A DNA stretch of 64,000 nt from a virus. The notes under the pieces were generated by a model. The model was not told the origin of the DNA. It searched no databases and was given only the letters and a program-made list of their open reading frames with translations. Position numbers and translations under genes: made by a program. Below, piece by piece: positions 1-5,924 of the stretch. Each line of letters begins with the position of its first letter. Positions within the stretch are counted from its first letter, which is position 1. The stretch spans positions 1 to 64,000 of IMG/VR virus record IMGVR_UViG_3300022752_004330. One strand, given 5' to 3'.

Positions 1-151
1 CTTTGGTCATTGAATTGGGCAGCTCTATGATGTCAATGTCGCTATGGCCGTTCTTGGCCAGGACCTTGACACGTAGACTGTCATTACAGAAACGAACCTT
101 GAACTCACCGTTGAGTTTACTTACACCAGCATGTGAAAAAGTCTTAGACAT
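1..151 (-). CDS. Small hypothetical early protein, 3' end off the left edge
   Basis: The first 50 residues are visible, starting MSKTFSHAG at the ATG ending at 151; the rest lies beyond the left edge. A good AAGGAG ribosome site stands 6 nt before the start. The visible part has short alternating charged and hydrophobic stretches (FKVRFCNDSLRVKVLAK), as in a small beta-rich protein. It is the most downstream gene seen in the leftward early array. Its own promoter (208-236) lies inside the end of the preceding gene. Function unknown. Confidence 0.75.
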   Translation of the reverse strand, partial: MSKTFSHAGVSKLNGEFKVRFCNDSLRVKVLAKNGHSDIDIIELPNSMTK

Positions 152-201
152 ATTGATCTCCTTAAATGTGAATGTCTGTGTGTGAATTAATTTGCTACTG
201 T

Positions 202-390
202 TCAAATATTATACTGAAAATCTTCTTCGATGTCAACCTGTTGTGTTTGGCCAACACCGAAACGGTGATCTGCTTCCTCTCGTGCCTCGCTATAGGTAAC
301 GGCGTCCAGCTGCTCTACACTGCCGTCATTGAACAAGGCACTCCAGTAGGCGGGCGCATCGGATATGATGTCAACTACATAGCGGCTCAT
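202..390 (-). CDS. Small hypothetical early protein (62 aa)
   Basis: This is an acidic 62-residue protein (MSRYVVDIIS...). Its ATG shares a base with the TAA stop of the upstream 131-aa gene (TAATG), so the two are probably translationally coupled and share the promoter at 816-844. The text AYWSALFNDGSVEQLDAVTYSEAREEA looks like a small alpha/beta fold of the kind found in phage accessory proteins; I recognise no family. Its last codons also form the -35/-10 of the next promoter. Confidence 0.75.
   Translation of the reverse strand: MSRYVVDIISDAPAYWSALFNDGSVEQLDAVTYSEAREEADHRFGVGQTQQVDIEEDFQYNI
208..236 (-). promoter_or_regulatory. Sigma70 promoter inside the 3' end of the upstream gene
   Basis: On the minus strand TTGACA (231-236) and TATAAT (208-213) are separated by exactly 17 bp. 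Both hexamers are perfect consensus, although the stretch also encodes the last residues of the 202-390 gene. It is placed to transcribe the partial gene at the left edge. Confidence 0.75.
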
Positions 391-785
391 TATACTTCCT
401 CCGACACTGTAACATCATTACAAAAGCGAGCAAACTCTGCGTGAGTGCCTTTGAACACAAGGTCTCGCTTGTAGTTAAAGATAATGACGTCCTTTTCGTA
501 GACATGATACTCGAAGTCTTGTCCATCGTCTCTGTCCAGCACAGGAGCATGAAGATAAAAATTACCTACTTCAGTCTTGAAGTGAGCAACCATTTGAGCA
601 GCCAAACAGCCCATACCGTTGGCCAACTTTGCTCGCTTTTGCCCAAAGCCGTTGACGATGTCGTACCCGTCTAAGAACGCAGCAAGTTCTGCTCCGTGCC
701 CAGAGGGGTAGCCGTCGTATTGACGATAGACGCAGACTACAGGATGCTTGCCCTCATATACATAAGTTAGTGATCTCGTTCCCAT
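390..785 (-). CDS. Conserved phage protein of the MGTRSLT type (131 aa)
   Basis: It starts MGTRSLTYVYEG and contains YRQYDGYPSGHGAELAAFL, a combination I recall from uncharacterised proteins of many large phages and some bacteria. Those homologues have no assigned function. It is first in a two-gene unit with the 62-aa gene downstream. The start has a usable GGAG ribosome site and a sigma70 promoter (816-844) 31 bp upstream. The conserved Arg/Tyr/Asp/Gly core suggests an enzyme-like or binding role, but nothing catalytic can be named. Confidence 0.85.
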   Translation of the reverse strand: MGTRSLTYVYEGKHPVVCVYRQYDGYPSGHGAELAAFLDGYDIVNGFGQKRAKLANGMGCLAAQMVAHFKTEVGNFYLHAPVLDRDDGQDFEYHVYEKDVIIFNYKRDLVFKGTHAEFARFCNDVTVSEEV

Positions 786-815
786 TTATTACTCCTTGTT
801 GTTCACTGTAATGCT

Positions 816-844
816 ATTATAGCAACTATCAATACCCCAGTCAA
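816..844 (-). promoter_or_regulatory. Early sigma70 promoter
   Basis: TTGACT (839-844), 17-bp spacer, TATAAT (816-821), upstream of the MGTRSLT-type gene. The flanks match the array consensus: ACCC before the -35, GGGT after it, and GTGAACAACAAGGAG in the leader. Confidence 0.85.
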
Positions 845-855
845 CCATAGGGTTT

Positions 856-1086
856 CTAGTAGTCTGCTACGATGTCACCATCGTTGTTGCGAAAAACATA
901 CACTGCTACCTGTGACTCCTCGCCATCTTCCTTATACTTACAACGATAGGCAAACTGCCCACCATTGGTGATGCCTACGAATTTGCTAAAGGTTAGACGG
1001 TCTTGGGGATAGTTGCGACGCAGGGCTGACTCCACAGCACCCGTGTCTAACTTGGCTAGGGTTTCAATTTCAAAAGCGTAGATCAT
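856..1086 (-). CDS. Small hypothetical early protein (76 aa)
   Basis: A 76-residue protein starting MIYAFEIETLAKLDTG with an AAGGAGC ribosome site. The C-terminal half (FAYRCKYKEDGEESQVAVYVFRN) alternates like beta strands. It has its own promoter (1116-1144) and is followed by the next promoter, so it is a single-gene unit. No family recognised. Confidence 0.8.
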   Translation of the reverse strand: MIYAFEIETLAKLDTGAVESALRRNYPQDRLTFSKFVGITNGGQFAYRCKYKEDGEESQVAVYVFRNNDGDIVADY

Positions 1087-1115
1087 ATTTGCTCCTTGTT
1101 GTTCACTATACCCAT

Positions 1116-1144
1116 ATTATACGGAAAATGAGTAACCCAGTCAA
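1116..1144 (-). promoter_or_regulatory. Early sigma70 promoter
   Basis: TTGACT (1139-1144), 17 bp, TATAAT (1116-1121), serving the 76-aa gene. The flanking arms here are AACCC and GGGTT, so the dyad around the -35 is kept although the bases differ from its neighbours. Confidence 0.85.
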
Positions 1145-1171
1145 TTGGCGGGTTATTCTGGCATGTTGTAT

Positions 1172-1582
1172 TTAAACAACAACGTAGGGCTTGTTCCAGC
1201 GCCCAATATTTATGTCAATATAATGACTGGTGTGAAAGTAGTCAGTTTGGGCATCACTGTGATCAAAGAAGTCTGGACCTTTAAGGGCCTGAATAGCCTG
1301 ATCTAGGAACTCTGCAGCCGGACCTGAGAAGTGCTCGTGCGCCCAGTAGGTGTTTACATTGATATGATCTCGAGCAGGCCTAAAAGGCTGCTCGTTGTAA
1401 CGAGGATGCTGGCTGCAGGTAGCGTTAAAATTGCCGATAAAATCAATCTCACCCTGGCTAATGTTCAAGCACAAGGTTCTGTGATTATCCACACTAAGAG
1501 TACCTTTCAAGCCATACCGCTTAAGTAGGGACTTAACAGTGGGTGCCAATTTTGCTTTCATCTCTTGGGATACATAAGCCAT
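1172..1582 (-). CDS. Conserved phage/plasmid-type hypothetical protein (136 aa)
   Basis: Start chosen at the ATG ending at 1582 (MAYVSQEMKAKLAP) because AAGGAGC lies just upstream; the longer frame would begin inside the leader. The KAKLAPTVKSLLKRYGLKG / TLSVDNHRTLCLNI pattern is shared, in my memory, with uncharacterised phage and plasmid proteins. The C-terminal half is rich in His and aromatic residues (YWAHEHF, DYFHTSHYIDI). No enzymatic motif is visible. Transcribed from the promoter at 1613-1641. Confidence 0.85.
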   Translation of the reverse strand: MAYVSQEMKAKLAPTVKSLLKRYGLKGTLSVDNHRTLCLNISQGEIDFIGNFNATCSQHPRYNEQPFRPARDHINVNTYWAHEHFSGPAAEFLDQAIQALKGPDFFDHSDAQTDYFHTSHYIDINIGRWNKPYVVV

Positions 1583-1612
1583 TTCGTGCTCCTTGTTGTT
1601 CACTATAGACAC

Positions 1613-1641
1613 AGTATAGCACCAAACTATACCCTGGTCAA
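1613..1641 (-). promoter_or_regulatory. Early sigma70 promoter
   Basis: TTGACC (1636-1641), 17 bp, TATACT (1613-1618). It is slightly off consensus in both boxes but has the same spacing and leader as its neighbours. Confidence 0.8.
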
Positions 1642-1652
1642 CCGTAGGGTTT

Positions 1653-1802
1653 CTAGAACTCCTTTACATCTACAATTTCAGTTTCCGCAATAGCAGGATG
1701 CTCAAAGTCGTAGTCCATTTCCTGGATGACCTCTGAGACATCTGCGTCCGCATCAATCCACATACGAACTAGGACATCTACTCTGCGTCTCACTTCACTC
1801 AT
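1653..1802 (-). CDS. Very small acidic protein (49 aa)
   Basis: A 49-residue ORF, MSEVRRRVDVLVRMW then a strongly acidic tail (DADADVSEVIQEMDYDFEH). Its ribosome site GTGGAG is formed by the last codons of the upstream zinc-finger gene, which stops 2 nt before this ATG, so it is the third gene of the 2298-1653 unit. A short acidic protein with one basic N-terminal helix may be a protein-binding inhibitor, but this is a guess. Confidence 0.65.
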   Translation of the reverse strand: MSEVRRRVDVLVRMWIDADADVSEVIQEMDYDFEHPAIAETEIVDVKEF

Positions 1803-1804
1803 AA

Positions 1805-2089
1805 TTAATCTCCACTGTCAATTTGATAACTGTCACCACATAGGTCACAGGTGTATTCTGTCAAACAACGACCCACTGAACGACTGCGATAACGATGAAC
1901 ACAGGGCTCTCCGTTGGAGTTTAGGCGCACCCGTCCGGTAGGACGACCGTACATATACTGACCGCCGCAGTTGGTGCAGGGCAAGGTGCCTGAAGCAGCA
2001 TCATAGCCCGCCAGCAGGTAACGAGTATGATAGTTTCCCCCTGCAGGCACTCGCCCCGTGCCCCCACATACTGGACAAGTGCCCTCCAC
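1805..2089 (-). CDS. Zinc-finger protein with DnaJ-type CxxCxGxG (94 aa)
   Basis: It starts at GTG, whose G is shared with the TAG stop of the preceding gene (TAGTG). Residues 5-12 read CPVCGGTG, followed by CTNCGG near residue 38 and CDLCGD near residue 83, so up to three CxxC knuckles are present. The first resembles the zinc repeat of DnaJ. A zinc-binding role is well supported; the target (protein or nucleic acid) is unknown. It is the middle gene of a three-gene unit from the 2330-2358 promoter. Confidence 0.8.
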   Translation of the reverse strand: MEGTCPVCGGTGRVPAGGNYHTRYLLAGYDAASGTLPCTNCGGQYMYGRPTGRVRLNSNGEPCVHRYRSRSVGRCLTEYTCDLCGDSYQIDSGD

Positions 2090-2298
2090 TATTCTACTCC
2101 TATACGACGAAGGTCAATCATGCCGTCCTCTGCCATCTGCACAATAGCATTGGCCAATTGCACAATGTCACGCAAGCCGCGCACTTCGTAAGGGTTCATG
2201 TCGTCAATCCACGCAGTGCCCTCTTCTGCCAAGCGGTCAACTACTGCCTGTAGGTCGTTAGCAGTGTTCTCGCACATACAGTAGGTCATATTTGCCAT
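2089..2298 (-). CDS. Small hypothetical early protein (69 aa)
   Basis: A 69-residue acidic, mostly helical protein (MANMTYCMCENTANDLQAVVDRL...). It is the first gene of a three-gene unit with a CGAGGAGCG ribosome site. TAG overlaps the GTG of the following zinc-finger gene. No family recognised. Confidence 0.75.
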   Translation of the reverse strand: MANMTYCMCENTANDLQAVVDRLAEEGTAWIDDMNPYEVRGLRDIVQLANAIVQMAEDGMIDLRRIGVE

Positions 2299-2329
2299 TG
2301 TTCGCTCCTCGTTGTTTCAGTGTAATGCT

Positions 2330-2358
2330 ATTATAGCAACTATCAATACCCCTGTCAA
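2330..2358 (-). promoter_or_regulatory. Early sigma70 promoter
   Basis: TTGACA (2353-2358), 17 bp, TATAAT (2330-2335): perfect consensus. It lies upstream of the 69-aa, zinc-finger and 49-aa gene unit. Confidence 0.88.
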
Positions 2359-2369
2359 CCGTAGGGTTT

Positions 2370-2633
2370 TTAGGCACTCCAGTAGGTTTCTGAACTGGGT
2401 GAGCAAGAGTAGGGCGTGTCGTAACGCTCTTGGAACTCTGCGCCCGTGATCAAGTTCTTGCGGGTTACCAAGGTCTTATGTATTTCGTAACGGTAGCCCT
2501 TGCTCTTAGGGCAGTTCTTACTGTATACAAATTCCAAAACACTAGGATCTGAGGTGCTGTGATCTACCTTGCGAACCAAACGCTCGCCTGCCTTCAATCG
2601 CCGATCTTGCTTGTAGACTTCTACGGTATACAT
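2370..2633 (-). CDS. Small basic hypothetical protein (87 aa)
   Basis: An 87-residue protein, MYTVEVYKQDRRLKAGERLVRKVD..., with alternating charged and hydrophobic residues typical of beta strands and a serine-rich tail (YSCSPSSETYWSA). It is a single-gene unit with its own perfect promoter (2663-2691) and an AAGGAG site. Function unknown. Confidence 0.8.
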   Translation of the reverse strand: MYTVEVYKQDRRLKAGERLVRKVDHSTSDPSVLEFVYSKNCPKSKGYRYEIHKTLVTRKNLITGAEFQERYDTPYSCSPSSETYWSA

Positions 2634-2662
2634 AGTTTCTCCTTGTGTTTCAGTGTAGTCAC

Positions 2663-2691
2663 ATTATAGCAAGAATCAATACCCCTGTCAA
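2663..2691 (-). promoter_or_regulatory. Early sigma70 promoter
   Basis: TTGACA (2686-2691), 17 bp, TATAAT (2663-2668), both perfect. The leader has the shared ACACTGAAACA...AAGGAG text. Confidence 0.88.
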
Positions 2692-2716
2692 CTCAAGGGT
2701 CTTTGTTGTTTTCTTG

Positions 2717-2926
2717 CTACAGCCAACTTCCAGGGAGTACATAGGGCCCACGCTGACCCCGTACCCGCACATCAATCTGTCTCACTGCTCGTTTCAGTCT
2801 CCGAGCCAGGTAGCGAGCACGACCCAGACTGGGCGTGGAGATGTAGTTGCTCCATCCACCGTCCGGGAAGGTACGGGGCTTGTTCAGTGCTACATAATAT
2901 AGGGTTTTGGGTCTAATAATCTTCAC
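2717..2926 (-). CDS. Small very basic protein (69 aa)
   Basis: The middle and C-terminal part are dense in Arg (LGRARYLARRLKRAVRQIDVRVRGQRG), suggesting nucleic-acid binding. The start overlaps the end of the upstream gene by 14 nt. It is the last gene of a four-gene unit starting at 3470. Confidence 0.75.
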   Translation of the reverse strand: MKIIRPKTLYYVALNKPRTFPDGGWSNYISTPSLGRARYLARRLKRAVRQIDVRVRGQRGPYVLPGSWL

Positions 2927-3101
2927 GGTGACTCCAGCAAGTGAGCATATCTGCTACTTCATTTGAGTATAGATAGCTCAGTGTCTTCCATACACTATCT
3001 ATAACGTCATTGAATTCTCTGAATTGGGTATAGAGGTTTTTGAAGTAGAACTCGTCACCTCGTGCCTCTGCATACAGTTCTGCTTGTTTAAGGTATTCCA
3101 T
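2913..3101 (-). CDS. Small hypothetical protein (62 aa)
   Basis: Start chosen at the ATG ending at 3101 (MEYLKQAELYAEARGDEF), which overlaps the TAA of the upstream gene as TAATG; the longer reading frame upstream is out-of-frame coding of that gene. It is helical and rich in aromatic residues. Third gene of the 3470-2717 unit. No family recognised. Confidence 0.7.
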   Translation of the reverse strand: MEYLKQAELYAEARGDEFYFKNLYTQFREFNDVIDSVWKTLSYLYSNEVADMLTCWSHREDY

Positions 3102-3286
3102 TACAGTTTCACATCCTTTAGAACTTGTCGGGATCCGTTGGGATCTGTTAGAGTAATTCGCACAATGTCTGGGTGAGTCTGCAATCCACAGCGATAAGTA
3201 AAATCCCAACGTTCGTCATCGCTGGCAAAGGTCTTACTCCATTCGTGTTCATTGCGGAACATCCATGTCAGTGTATACTCACTCAT
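3101..3286 (-). CDS. Small hypothetical protein (61 aa)
   Basis: Start set at the ATG ending at 3286 (MSEYTLTWMFRN), which overlaps the upstream stop at 3279-3281; a second ATG one codon earlier is equally possible. The end of the upstream gene supplies a GAGG-type ribosome site. Beta-like text (DIVRITLTDPNGSRQVLKDVKL) ends the protein. Second gene of its unit; function unknown. Confidence 0.7.
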   Translation of the reverse strand: MSEYTLTWMFRNEHEWSKTFASDDERWDFTYRCGLQTHPDIVRITLTDPNGSRQVLKDVKL

Positions 3287-3470
3287 CATCTTCATCCTCT
3301 TCGTAGGCAAAGCGTGGGCTCAGTTCGTTGGCATCTAACATGTCACGCACCTCATCCGTGCTCAGCCAGTTCAGTGCCGCATGAAGCATGAGCATGGGAT
3401 CTACCATGCCATCTTCTACAAGACTTAAGGCAAAGTCTCTGGGATCTCGCTTAAAAAGTTCTTTGTCCAT
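3279..3470 (-). CDS. Small acidic protein (63 aa)
   Basis: MDKELFKRDPRDFALSLVEDG... is helical, and the tail is almost purely acidic (YEEDEDDE). It is first in a four-gene unit transcribed from 3502-3530, with a strong AAGGAGCG ribosome site. The Asp/Glu tail could mimic nucleic acid or dock on a basic surface; this is inference only. Confidence 0.75.
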   Translation of the reverse strand: MDKELFKRDPRDFALSLVEDGMVDPMLMLHAALNWLSTDEVRDMLDANELSPRFAYEEDEDDE

Positions 3471-3501
3471 CGTTCGCTCCTTGTTGTTTCAGTGTAGTCA
3501 C

Positions 3502-3530
3502 ATTATAGCAAGTTTCGATACCCATGTCAA
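3502..3530 (-). promoter_or_regulatory. Early sigma70 promoter
   Basis: TTGACA (3525-3530), 17 bp, TATAAT (3502-3507): perfect consensus, upstream of the four-gene unit 3470-2717. Confidence 0.88.
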
Positions 3531-3547
3531 CTGTAGGGTCTTTGTGG

Positions 3548-3763
3548 CTAAAAAGCCACACGCTGTATCACTCCCGCAGTGCCCGCAACGAACATTACCG
3601 CATTCGTAGCAATCAGTGCTCTATCCTGCATCTGTAGAGCAGCCACTAACCACAGTATACCTGCACAGTATAACATTACAGGACCCATACTGTTATTGAT
3701 CTGTGTAAGGTAAGCAGCGGGCACCATAAGTGCCGTTGCTGTCCATTTTAGAATCTGTAACAT
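3548..3763 (-). CDS. Small integral membrane protein (71 aa)
   Basis: Start at the ATG ending at 3763, overlapping the TAA of the upstream gene (TAATG). Three hydrophobic stretches are visible (residues about 4-18, 28-42 and 50-64), separated by short polar turns and ending VIQRVAF. It is probably a small inner-membrane protein made with the 104-aa gene upstream. Holin-like in size, but its position in the early region argues against a lysis role. Confidence 0.7.
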   Translation of the reverse strand: MLQILKWTATALMVPAAYLTQINNSMGPVMLYCAGILWLVAALQMQDRALIATNAVMFVAGTAGVIQRVAF

Positions 3764-4077
3764 TAGCACTCCATGCTCGCAACACCGTCCTCCTGCATGC
3801 CTTGCTCTGTAAAGCCAACATCAAAGCCCAGTGCTCCGCTAACAGCATTCTCAAATGCCGTGTCAGTGTAGATGTCCCAGGTGCTATCGTGTGCGACGTC
3901 TACTCGTGTATTAATGCTGTCGTCAAAGGCAGTATATATAACGCAGATACCTGTAACACGCACCTGTCGTCCTGCTTCACAGCCCCACAAGCCGTCGCCA
4001 GCAGTCGTTACAGTAAAGTCGCAGTCAAAATTGTGTATAACAGTGCCTGCATCAAATTCTGTGCTCTTAAGTCTCAT
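3763..4077 (-). CDS. Hypothetical early protein (104 aa)
   Basis: Start set at the ATG ending at 4077 (MRLKSTEFDAGTVIHNF): it stands 5 nt after AAGGAGCG, while the preceding ATG is too close to the ribosome site. It is rich in Asp, Thr and Val with paired cysteines (CDF, WGCEAG, TGICVIY) and reads as a beta-rich soluble domain. First gene of a unit with the small membrane protein. No family recognised. Confidence 0.75.
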   Translation of the reverse strand: MRLKSTEFDAGTVIHNFDCDFTVTTAGDGLWGCEAGRQVRVTGICVIYTAFDDSINTRVDVAHDSTWDIYTDTAFENAVSGALGFDVGFTEQGMQEDGVASMEC

Positions 4078-4106
4078 CATCGCTCCTTGTTTGCCAGTGT
4101 CTGTGT

Positions 4107-4135
4107 AGTATAGCAAAAAACAAAGACCCTGTCAA
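4107..4135 (-). promoter_or_regulatory. Early sigma70 promoter overlapping a terminator
   Basis: TTGACA (4130-4135), 17 bp, TATACT (4107-4112). The -35 hexamer lies mostly in the loop of the terminator hairpin at 4122-4148, so end-of-transcript and start-of-transcript signals share the same bases. Confidence 0.85.
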
Positions 4136-4148
4136 GTGCAGGGTCTTT
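4113..4148 (-). terminator. Intrinsic terminator fused to the next promoter
   Basis: Read on the minus strand, AAAGACCCT (4148-4140) and AGGGTCTTT (4130-4122) pair perfectly over 9 bp around a 9-nt loop. They are followed at once by GTTTTTT. It lies 8 nt after the stop of the 113-aa gene and ends that transcript. Confidence 0.75.
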
Positions 4149-4155
4149 GGCACCC

Positions 4156-4497
4156 TTAGTCCAATCTGGACCCAGCGTAGGCAGTGAAGCCGTACTTCTG
4201 GAAGACCTTAGCCGCAGCCTCTGCACCTACCTCTAAGGTGTCTACGTTCTGGCAACCGAACTTTGAGGGATTCCACATCTGGAGACCGCCACCATAGGCC
4301 TTGCGGATACCTTCTTTAGCCAGTGCCTTGCCCAGTCGCGTATTGCCTTTGACACCGTAGATGTTGACCCAGGCAAAGCCGCAGGCGTATTGGTCTTGCC
4401 CGCCCAACTTCTCCTGGAAGAACTTGCTAGCGGCTTGGTAAGCGGCCGTCTGGGCTTCTGCAACGATTTGGGGAATTTGCTCAGCAGTCACATTCAT
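4156..4497 (-). CDS. Conserved phage hypothetical protein (113 aa)
   Basis: The core YACGFAWVNIYGVKGNTRLGKAL ... GGGLQMWNPS ... AAAKVFQKYGF is a pattern I recall from uncharacterised proteins in many large myoviruses. The N-terminal 30 residues form an Ala/Gln-rich helix. It has a single-gene transcript with its own promoter (4530-4558) and a hairpin terminator immediately after it. No function is established for the family. Confidence 0.85.
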   Translation of the reverse strand: MNVTAEQIPQIVAEAQTAAYQAASKFFQEKLGGQDQYACGFAWVNIYGVKGNTRLGKALAKEGIRKAYGGGLQMWNPSKFGCQNVDTLEVGAEAAAKVFQKYGFTAYAGSRLD

Positions 4498-4529
4498 TTC
4501 TTGCTCCTGTGTAGTGTTTCAGTTCAATA

Positions 4530-4558
4530 AGTATAGCAAAAAGTGGAAACCCTGTCAA
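4530..4558 (-). promoter_or_regulatory. Early sigma70 promoter
   Basis: TTGACA (4553-4558), 17 bp, TATACT (4530-4535). An imperfect ACCCT/AGGGT dyad brackets the -35. The leader ends CACAGGAGC before the 113-aa gene. Confidence 0.85.
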
Positions 4559-4577
4559 CCTTAGGGTCTTTGGCACT

Positions 4578-4751
4578 CTAGGTGTTGTAAAAACCCAACA
4601 GTTCTGCCTGCTCTGCTAACTGCTCCAAAGCCAACTCACGCAGAACACGATTAATCGCGTCAAACTCCACTGAGGGATCCTCATAGAAGCGAGCCATGTC
4701 CAGTTCAAAGGCCTCAATGTCTTCAGGTGTCATATAATCCGGATATTGCAT
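4578..4751 (-). CDS. Small acidic protein (57 aa)
   Basis: Start at the ATG ending at 4751 (MQYPDYMTPEDIEAFELDM), 1 nt after the TAA of the upstream gene. It is helical and strongly acidic, with an LxxLAxEQLAEQAELL amphipathic helix near the end. Last gene of a three-gene unit from the 5138-5166 promoter. Function unknown. Confidence 0.7.
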   Translation of the reverse strand: MQYPDYMTPEDIEAFELDMARFYEDPSVEFDAINRVLRELALEQLAEQAELLGFYNT

Positions 4752-4752
4752 C

Positions 4753-4974
4753 TTAGTCCCCCAAATCATAACGTTCTTCATAGAGCGCTTCCAGTTGGAG
4801 ATCCTCCTTATACTGGTCTTCCTCTCTGTTAAGGCAAATCAACTCCGTGTCCATCATGTCGCACAGGGCCATAGCCATGTCAAAAGCGTCTGAGCGCATC
4901 TTAGCACGGATTGGCTGTTCAATCTCGTGTCCGTTGGGGAAACGAAGCACTGCTACATAGTCATAGAATCTCAT
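4753..4974 (-). CDS. Small hypothetical early protein (73 aa)
   Basis: MRFYDYVAVLRFPNGHEIEQPIRAK reads as a short beta hairpin domain, followed by an acidic helical half. Its ATG overlaps the TGA of the 45-aa gene (ATGA). Middle gene of the 5108-4578 unit. No family recognised. Confidence 0.75.
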   Translation of the reverse strand: MRFYDYVAVLRFPNGHEIEQPIRAKMRSDAFDMAMALCDMMDTELICLNREEDQYKEDLQLEALYEERYDLGD

Positions 4975-5108
4975 ACTGAATCCTTATAAAGGTTAGCACG
5001 TTGCCATGCCCACAAGTCACCAATCCTGTGGAATGCGGGTCCAATCAATTCGCCAGTGGCCTTGACCATAGTCTGCCATCCACCTACTACACTAAGACAA
5101 CTATACAT
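4971..5108 (-). CDS. Very small protein (45 aa)
   Basis: A 45-residue ORF, MYSCLSVVGGWQTMV..., Trp-rich near the end (DLWAWQRANLY). It has an AAGGAGC ribosome site, a promoter 30 bp upstream and an ATGA overlap with the next gene; these together support it despite its size. First gene of its unit; function unknown. Confidence 0.65.
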   Translation of the reverse strand: MYSCLSVVGGWQTMVKATGELIGPAFHRIGDLWAWQRANLYKDSV

Positions 5109-5137
5109 ATCTGCTCCTTGTTGTTCACTGTACCACT

Positions 5138-5166
5138 ATTTTACTACCAATCAATACCCCTGTCAA
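5138..5166 (-). promoter_or_regulatory. Early sigma70 promoter
   Basis: TTGACA (5161-5166), 17 bp, TAAAAT (5138-5143). It serves the 45-aa, 73-aa and 57-aa gene unit. Confidence 0.8.
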
Positions 5167-5174
5167 CCTAAGGG

Positions 5175-5390
5175 TTATTGTGGAACTCCCGCGACCTCAA
5201 TGACTTCCTCGTGGTCTATGAGTACGCGAACAGCCTTCATTGCTCGCCACCGTAACTGAATAGGCTGGTCAAACTCTACACTATGCTGAACTCTGCCGCC
5301 ATACTTGACACGGCTTTCTACCACAACGCCCTCTACTTCCTGATCGCCAAAGTAACGAGCACGAATCCGCTGTCCCTCTAAGTTCCACAT
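5175..5390 (-). CDS. Conserved small phage protein (71 aa)
   Basis: MWNLEGQRIRARYFGDQEVEGVVVESRVKYGG... is a short all-beta domain of a kind I recall from large-phage genomes without assigned function. The regular strands and the Val/Arg-rich surface suggest an SH3-like or OB-like barrel. Single-gene unit from the promoter at 5417-5445, which lies inside the upstream zinc-ribbon gene. Confidence 0.8.
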   Translation of the reverse strand: MWNLEGQRIRARYFGDQEVEGVVVESRVKYGGRVQHSVEFDQPIQLRWRAMKAVRVLIDHEEVIEVAGVPQ

Positions 5391-5412
5391 TGAGTACGCT
5401 CCTTTAGTGTAG

Positions 5413-5580
5413 TCACATTATAGCAAGAATCAAAAACCCTGTCAAGCCAATGGTTATTATGATGCCCAAGCTGACTAAGATGTTCCATAGCCATAGACGC
5501 CCTAGTCCATACCACGTGGTACACTCTGGACAGCGAACAGAAAACAAAGGTACAGAGCGATTACAGTAGGGGCAGAGCAT
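5413..5580 (-). CDS. Zinc-ribbon membrane protein (55 aa)
   Basis: A 55-residue ORF: CPYC at residues 3-6 and CPEC at residues 17-20 form a zinc ribbon, followed by one hydrophobic segment from about residue 30 to the end (WLWNILVSLGIIITIGLTG...). Its ATG overlaps the TGA of the upstream GIY-YIG-like gene (TGATG). The last 10 codons also encode the -35 and -10 of the next promoter, so protein and promoter constrain each other. Function unknown. Confidence 0.7.
   Translation of the reverse strand: MLCPYCNRSVPLFSVRCPECTTWYGLGRLWLWNILVSLGIIITIGLTGFLILAIM
5417..5445 (-). promoter_or_regulatory. Sigma70 promoter embedded in the zinc-ribbon gene
   Basis: TTGACA (5440-5445), 17 bp, TATAAT (5417-5422), both perfect and both inside codons of the 55-aa gene. 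The leader before the 71-aa gene is shortened but keeps AAAGGAGCG. Confidence 0.85.
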
Positions 5581-5918
5581 CAATCTCCCCTACAATCCGT
5601 GTTCAACTCGGGCCGTAATGCCCTACGGATTTCAACTTCCCTACGATGAGCCACTGCCTTGCCCCGTAATAGTTCTACTACATGAATTTCAATCTCGTTC
5701 TTGTCTGCTAACTGGCGTAGAGCATGACATAGTGTCCAGTCTTTAGTCTCAGTCTTTGCTCTGTAGAAATGCTTTGCGGCACGTGACTTTACAGACTTCA
5801 GTACAGTAGTCTCAGTCTTAGCAGTGACTCCAATATAGCGAAGCCCGTTGACTACAAGCATGTAGACAATATGCGTACGATCTGAACGCTTTTTACGGGG
5901 TGCTTTTGCTTTGTCCAT
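5580..5918 (-). CDS. GIY-YIG-like nuclease domain protein (112 aa)
   Basis: After a basic N-terminus (KAKAPRKKRSDR) comes IVYMLVVNGLRYIGVT, which fits the GIY...YIG signature of GIY-YIG nucleases, although the first motif reads IVY. A conserved-position Glu in HRREVEIRRAL and the closing RPELNTD fit the metal-binding end of that fold. It may be a small DNA endonuclease or a degenerate relative. The start is unusual: the promoter -10 (5925-5930) abuts the first ATG (5924), so the transcript should begin at or near the ATG at 5918, without a ribosome site. Confidence 0.7.
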   Translation of the reverse strand: MDKAKAPRKKRSDRTHIVYMLVVNGLRYIGVTAKTETTVLKSVKSRAAKHFYRAKTETKDWTLCHALRQLADKNEIEIHVVELLRGKAVAHRREVEIRRALRPELNTDCRGD

Positions 5919-5924
5919 ACTCAT

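Noticed and set aside
172-674. Plus-strand ORFs opposite the early genes (172-444, 441-674)
   Set aside because: They are antisense shadows of the small leftward genes, which have promoters and ribosome sites; the plus frames have neither.
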